Part shown: positions 6,935 through 9,118 of the stretch, piece by piece
Layout: the number at the start of each line of letters is the position of its first letter
How positions within the stretch are numbered: position 1 is the stretch's first letter
DNA from: DATAQC01 sp046263055
GTDB taxonomy: Bacteria; Actinomycetota; Acidimicrobiia; Acidimicrobiales; AC-14
Assembly (NCBI GenBank): GCA_046263055.1
Contig: JBHELO010000028.1
Coordinates: 1-9,118, forward strand
Direction of reading: 5' to 3'
DNA: 9,118 nt
The notes under the pieces: model-generated
What the model was told of the DNA's origin: nothing
What the model saw: only the letters and a program-made list of their open reading frames with translations
Databases searched by the model: none
Translations under genes and position numbers: made by a program

Positions 6935-6969
6935 GCACAGGGGCCCCCGGTTCCCGGCGGCCCCTGTGT
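6935..6969. terminator. Bidirectional-type terminator hairpin between convergent genes
   Basis: A perfect 10-bp stem (6936-6945 with 6959-6968), extendable by one G-T pair, carries a 13-nt loop. It sits 12 nt after the ligase-like gene's stop and 35 nt from the stop of the opposing minus-strand gene, so it can serve both. There is no T-tract. Confidence 0.75.
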
Positions 6970-7003
6970 CGCTGCAGCTCCTGTGTCCCTGCGCCGGGAG
7001 GTG

Positions 7004-7201
7004 CTACCGGCGGCGGGCGCCGAGTTTGCCCCTCGGCCCGCCGGTGAGGCTGACGTCCTGCTGAGCGATGCGGGCCAGTGCGCCGTCGAGCTGCGAGTCG
7101 AGCGCCGGGGGCGCGGGGGAGTAGGGCTCGTGGACCTCGCCCGCATACATCTGGATCTCGTCCTCGTGTGACCATGGCCCGTAGTCGCGCACCGAGCTCA
7201 T
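7004..7201 (-). CDS. Small hypothetical protein (65 aa)
   Basis: It reads MSSVRDYGPWSHEDEIQMYA at its start, has a Pro-rich middle and a basic Gly/Arg end (GGPRGKLGARRR). On the minus strand AAGGAGAG lies about 6-8 nt before the ATG at 7201, an excellent ribosome site, which is the main reason to believe it. No known domain is recognised. It is divergent from the CooC-like gene across a 100-bp gap and convergent with the ligase-like gene. Confidence 0.72.
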   Translation of the reverse strand: MSSVRDYGPWSHEDEIQMYAGEVHEPYSPAPPALDSQLDGALARIAQQDVSLTGGPRGKLGARRR

Positions 7202-7301
7202 CGCATCTCTCCTTCGTCGTTCTGGAACCGGTCTGTCGAGCGGTCGTCAGGAAGTGCTCGTGTGAGAGAATAGGCCCTCCGCGACACGAGGAGCGAGCGC
7301 C

Positions 7302-8066
7302 ATGAAGCTGGGCATCGTCGGCAAGGGCGGAGTGGGCAAGACCACGACCTCGGCCCTCATCGCCCAGGTGTACGCCGAGCGGGGCAAGCGCGTCCTCGCC
7401 ATCGACACCGACTCCAACCCCAACCTGGCGTTCAGCCTCGGCCTGGACGCCCAGGCGGCCGACGACGTGCCCCTCATCCCCCGGGCCCTGGTGGTGGGCA
7501 GCGGCGACGGTGCCATGACGCCGGCCGAGCTCATGCACCGGTACAGCGCGGACACGCCTTCCCACGTGCGGCTCATGCACGCCATGCGCATCACCCAGGC
7601 GGGCGCCGGCTGAACCTGCGGGAGCCACGCTGCCGTGCGCAGCATCCTGGGAGCCGCCATCGAGGAGGAGGCCGACGTCACCCTGGTGGACATGGAGGCC
7701 GGGCTCGAGCACCTGAGCCGGTCGGGGGGCACCCTCGCCTACGCCGACGTGCTGCTGGTCATCATGGAGCCCAGCCGCAAGTCCATCCTCACCGCCGGGC
7801 GCACGATCGTGCTGGCGTCCGAGCTGGGCATCCCTCGCGTCTACGGCGTGGGCAACAAGGCCCGCCTGCCCGAGGACGCCGAGTTCTTCGAGACGGTGGC
7901 CGCCGAGTACTCGGTGCCGATGGCCGGGATCATCCCCGAGGACCCCGACGTGGTGGAGGCCGACCGCAGCGGCATCCCACTGCCCCCCGGCAAGGGGGAG
8001 CCGGTTCGCCGGGCCGTCGGGGCGCTGGTGGACTTCGTGGACCAGGCCCTGGTGGGGGCCCACTAG
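7302..8066 (+). CDS. cooC: CooC-like P-loop ATPase interrupted by an in-frame TGA at the C-x-C motif (candidate selenoprotein, or nonsense change)
   Basis: This is a SIMIBI-class ATPase of the CooC type, a family that assists nickel insertion. Read through TGA 7611-7613, it is 254 residues, the normal family length. It has a deviant Walker A GKGGVGKTT (7-15), DTDSNPNLA (35-43) and VDMEAGLEH (129-137). The family has GxGCxC before the switch region; here it reads GAG-TGA-T-C106, so the stop replaces the first metal-binding Cys. Both sides are in the same frame and unmistakably one protein. GAGGAG lies 8 nt before ATG 7302. Alternatives are Sec insertion, a TGC or TGT to TGA mutation or read error, or a split gene restarting at GTG 7635 (GGGAG at 7620-7624). 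Conceptual products are 7302-7613 (103 aa) and 7635-8066 (143 aa). Confidence 0.88.
7616..7642 (+). promoter_or_regulatory. Hairpin just downstream of the in-frame TGA (SECIS-like candidate)
   Basis: An outer 5-bp stem (7616-7620 with 7638-7642), a 5-nt 5' bulge (GGAGC) and an inner 4-bp stem (7626-7629 with 7634-7637) close a CTGC loop, whose first base is the 17th after the TGA. This is the right place for a bacterial SECIS. However, the loop does not begin with the usual G/GU unless the top C-G pair is opened, and GC-rich DNA forms hairpins easily. Confidence 0.3.
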
Positions 8067-8103
8067 CAGGCGGTTCCACCCGGGTCGGGCGGGCGCCGCC
8101 TGC
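8066..8103 (+). terminator. Terminator-like hairpin at the end of the CooC-like gene
   Basis: An 8-bp perfect stem (8066-8073 with 8096-8103) has a 22-nt GC-rich loop and begins at the last base of the TAG stop. No T-tract follows. Confidence 0.45.
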
Positions 8104-8120
8104 GGACTTCCTAGAGGGCC

Positions 8121-8149
8121 TTTCCATCTATAGGCTCGCGACATACAAT
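8121..8149 (+). promoter_or_regulatory. Sigma70-type promoter for the small membrane protein pair
   Basis: The -35 TTTCCA (8121-8126) matches TTGACA at four of six positions, the spacer is exactly 17 bp, and the -10 TACAAT (8144-8149) is near consensus. It sits in an AT-richer patch that stands out from the surrounding GC-rich DNA. Confidence 0.7.
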
Positions 8150-8153
8150 GTCG
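8139..8153. promoter_or_regulatory. Palindrome over the -10 box (candidate operator)
   Basis: CGACAT (8139-8144) and ATGTCG (8148-8153) form a perfect inverted repeat with a 3-bp centre that covers the -10 element. A repressor bound here would block transcription. A chance palindrome is possible. Confidence 0.4.
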
Positions 8154-8194
8154 TCGCTCCCGGTGCGGTACCGGTGTGGCAAGGAGGTCCGTTC

Positions 8195-8443
8195 GTGGCT
8201 CTGTGGTGGATCGGCAACGTGCTCCTGATCCTGGTCGTCGCCCCCGTCTGCATCCTGTTCCTCAACAAGGTGTTGCGGCCCGCCAAGGAGATCCGGGCCT
8301 ACGCCCGCGACATCCTCGAGCACGGGGTGCTCCTCACCGGCACGCTCGACGCGGTGCCCAAGCTGGTACAGACCAAGTCGCTCACGGGCACCGCCCGCCA
8401 GAACCTCGGTCGCTACGGCTCCGCCCTCCAGCGCCTGCTGTAG
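8195..8443 (+). CDS. Small single-pass membrane protein
   Basis: This 82-aa protein starts at GTG 8195, chosen because a near-perfect AAGGAGG (8181-8187) lies 7 nt upstream; the in-frame GTG 8174 lies before that site. Residues about 4-23 form one transmembrane helix (IGNVLLILVVAPVCILFL), followed by a basic NKVLRPAKEIR stretch, so the C-terminal 60 residues are probably cytoplasmic and helical. No family is recognised. It has its own promoter and is followed 73 bp later by another small membrane protein of similar plan, so the two probably act together. Confidence 0.82.
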   Translation: MALWWIGNVLLILVVAPVCILFLNKVLRPAKEIRAYARDILEHGVLLTGTLDAVPKLVQTKSLTGTARQNLGRYGSALQRLL

Positions 8444-8454
8444 CGCGGCCCCGT

Positions 8455-8493
8455 CGACTGGCGCTGCTACCAGTCGGCACTCCAACCAGTCGG
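8455..8493. repeat. Direct and inverted copies of ACCAGTCGG between the membrane genes
   Basis: ACCAGTCGG occurs at 8469-8477 and 8485-8493 (16-bp period). The inverted CGACTGG (8455-8461) can form a 7-bp stem with either copy, giving two mutually exclusive hairpins just before the next gene's ribosome site. Confidence 0.6.
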
Positions 8494-8516
8494 AACGAAA
8501 CGAAAGCTGAGGCATC

Positions 8517-8804
8517 GTGTTCTTTGCATCGGTCGACATCGGGGTGGTCACCGTGGTCACCCTGATCGGGGTCTTCGCCATCGTCGCCGCGCTGGCCCTG
8601 TACCTGATCACCATCTCCCTCATCCTGAAGGACGTGAGCTTCAACGTGGGCACCGTCCTCATCGGGGTGCGCGCCATCGCCAGCCAGACCGCCCCCCTGG
8701 GGCCGGTCATCCGCGACATCGTCGGTGACGTGCGCGGCATGGAGGACGACCTCGACGCGCTGCTGGGCCAGTCCTCGTCCCGCCGGGCGCGCGCCCGCCG
8801 CTGA
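8517..8804 (+). CDS. Small single-pass membrane protein
   Basis: This 95-aa protein starts at GTG 8517 with GAGG (8509-8512) 4 nt upstream. One long hydrophobic helix spans about residues 9-37 (VVTVVTLIGVFAIVAALALY and on), followed by a soluble helical part and a strongly basic C-terminus (SSRRARARR). No known domain is recognised. Its plan (N-terminal helix, then a GT-containing stretch and a Leu-rich amphipathic end) resembles the preceding 82-aa protein, so the two may be distant paralogues or a heteromer; this is inference. A strong terminator follows. Confidence 0.82.
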   Translation: MFFASVDIGVVTVVTLIGVFAIVAALALYLITISLILKDVSFNVGTVLIGVRAIASQTAPLGPVIRDIVGDVRGMEDDLDALLGQSSSRRARARR

Positions 8805-8839
8805 CTCCGGCGTCCTCCGGGACGCCCCCGTACCGCCGC

Positions 8840-8869
8840 ACCGTGGCCCCCCTTCGCGGGGGCCACGGT
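8840..8869 (+). terminator. Strong terminator hairpin after the membrane protein pair
   Basis: A 12-bp perfect stem (8840-8851 with 8858-8869) carries a 6-nt loop CTTCGC, 35 nt after the stop of the second membrane protein gene. No T-tract follows, typical of GC-rich actinobacteria. Confidence 0.85.
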
Positions 8870-8909
8870 CGCGCCCGGGCGCCGATCTTGGGGGACCTCC
8901 GAGGAACTG

Positions 8910-8938
8910 TTGCCCCCGGCCCGACCATGCAATAGAGT
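8910..8938 (+). promoter_or_regulatory. Sigma70-type promoter for the right-edge gene
   Basis: The -35 TTGCCC (8910-8915), a 17-bp spacer and the -10 TAGAGT (8933-8938) fit the TANNNT actinobacterial pattern. Transcription would start near 8945, leaving a leader of about 130 nt. Confidence 0.6.
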
Positions 8939-8944
8939 GCGCCC

Positions 8945-9074
8945 GCTTCACTTCCGTGCTAGACGTTCCGGGCCACCGACGCCGTTCCAGACGAGCACCA
9001 GCGCCTCTCGGGGCGAATCGCCGCACACCTGGCTTCCCGTGGTCCCGGTTCCAACCAACCCAGGGGGGATGAGC
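8945..9074 (+). other. Long untranslated leader of the right-edge gene
   Basis: About 130 nt lie between the predicted transcription start and ATG 9075. Visible pairings include GTGCT (8956-8960) with AGCAC (8994-8998). I see no match to a riboswitch class I know. The last bases before the start are the ribosome site AGGGGGG (9062-9068). Confidence 0.4.
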
Positions 9075-9118
9075 ATGACCCGACCGTGGAGGCGCTCCAC
9101 GGGTGACGAGCGTGGACA
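9075..9118 (+). CDS. Start of an unidentified gene (3'-truncated by window edge)
   Basis: Fourteen full codons are visible (MTRPWRRSTGDERG). ATG 9075 is preferred over the in-frame ATG 9069 because AGGGGGG (9062-9068) is then 6 nt upstream instead of touching. The promoter at 8910-8938 supports a real gene. The visible part is basic and says nothing about function. Confidence 0.55.
   Translation, partial: MTRPWRRSTGDERG

Noticed and set aside
7620..7637. Two independent genes split at the TGA with reinitiation at GTG 7635 as the default reading
   Set aside because: GGGAG before the GTG makes this possible, but the two parts are halves of one compact ATPase fold in the same frame with the missing residue exactly at a conserved Cys. 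I kept it only as an alternative.
6912..8144. A 410-codon minus-strand frame across the CooC-like gene
   Set aside because: It conflicts with the clear P-loop ATPase on the plus strand and with the 65-aa minus-strand gene in another frame. It is low-complexity His/Gly/Arg sequence.
8945..9074. Known riboswitch (c-di-AMP, cobalamin or SAM type) in the leader
   Set aside because: I could not find the conserved core sequences of any of these classes.
1..9118. Insertion sequences, transposase genes, tRNA or rRNA genes, prophage genes
   Set aside because: No transposase motifs, terminal inverted repeats with target duplications, tRNA cloverleaf or rRNA segments were seen.

Overview
The window is very GC-rich with many GTG starts, tightly packed genes, ATGA stop/start overlaps and terminator hairpins without T-tracts. 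This points to a high-GC actinobacterium. A soil or aquatic Acidimicrobiia-like lineage would fit, but that is inference. The main theme is the distal part of a [NiFe] uptake-hydrogenase locus.

Region 1 (1-5520, + strand) holds the hydrogenase block. It starts inside the large subunit gene, which lacks its N-terminus here but keeps the C-terminal Ni-binding motif and a 20-residue maturation tail. Two tandem hairpins follow its stop codon. A compact accessory run comes next: a HupD/HycI-fold protein that seems to have lost its Ni ligands, a small helical protein, a second copy of that protein fused to a NifU-like domain, an unrecognised helical protein, a canonical hydrogenase maturation endopeptidase with a repetitive Pro/Ala tail, and a TPR protein. 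Together they look like a maturation and Fe-S handling set for an actinobacterial high-affinity H2-oxidising enzyme (group 1h Hhy-like or group 2a Huc-like; I cannot separate these by eye).

Region 2 (5521-6969, + strand) has a probable leaderless promoter, a small unrecognised protein, and a protein with the biotin/lipoyl protein ligase layout whose catalytic motifs are degenerate. A strong hairpin terminates it.

Region 3 (7004-8103) has a 65-aa minus-strand gene divergent from a CooC-type P-loop ATPase. The ATPase frame is open for 254 codons apart from one in-frame TGA, which sits exactly at the first cysteine of the family's metal-binding C-x-C motif. Reading resumes in the same frame with full family similarity. 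This is either a selenocysteine codon, a single-base nonsense change or sequencing error, or a split gene. It is the most striking observation in the window.

Region 4 (8104-9118) has a good sigma70-type promoter overlapped by a palindrome, two small single-pass membrane proteins, a strong terminator, and a second good promoter. That promoter is followed by a leader of about 130 nt and the first codons of a gene that runs out of the window.
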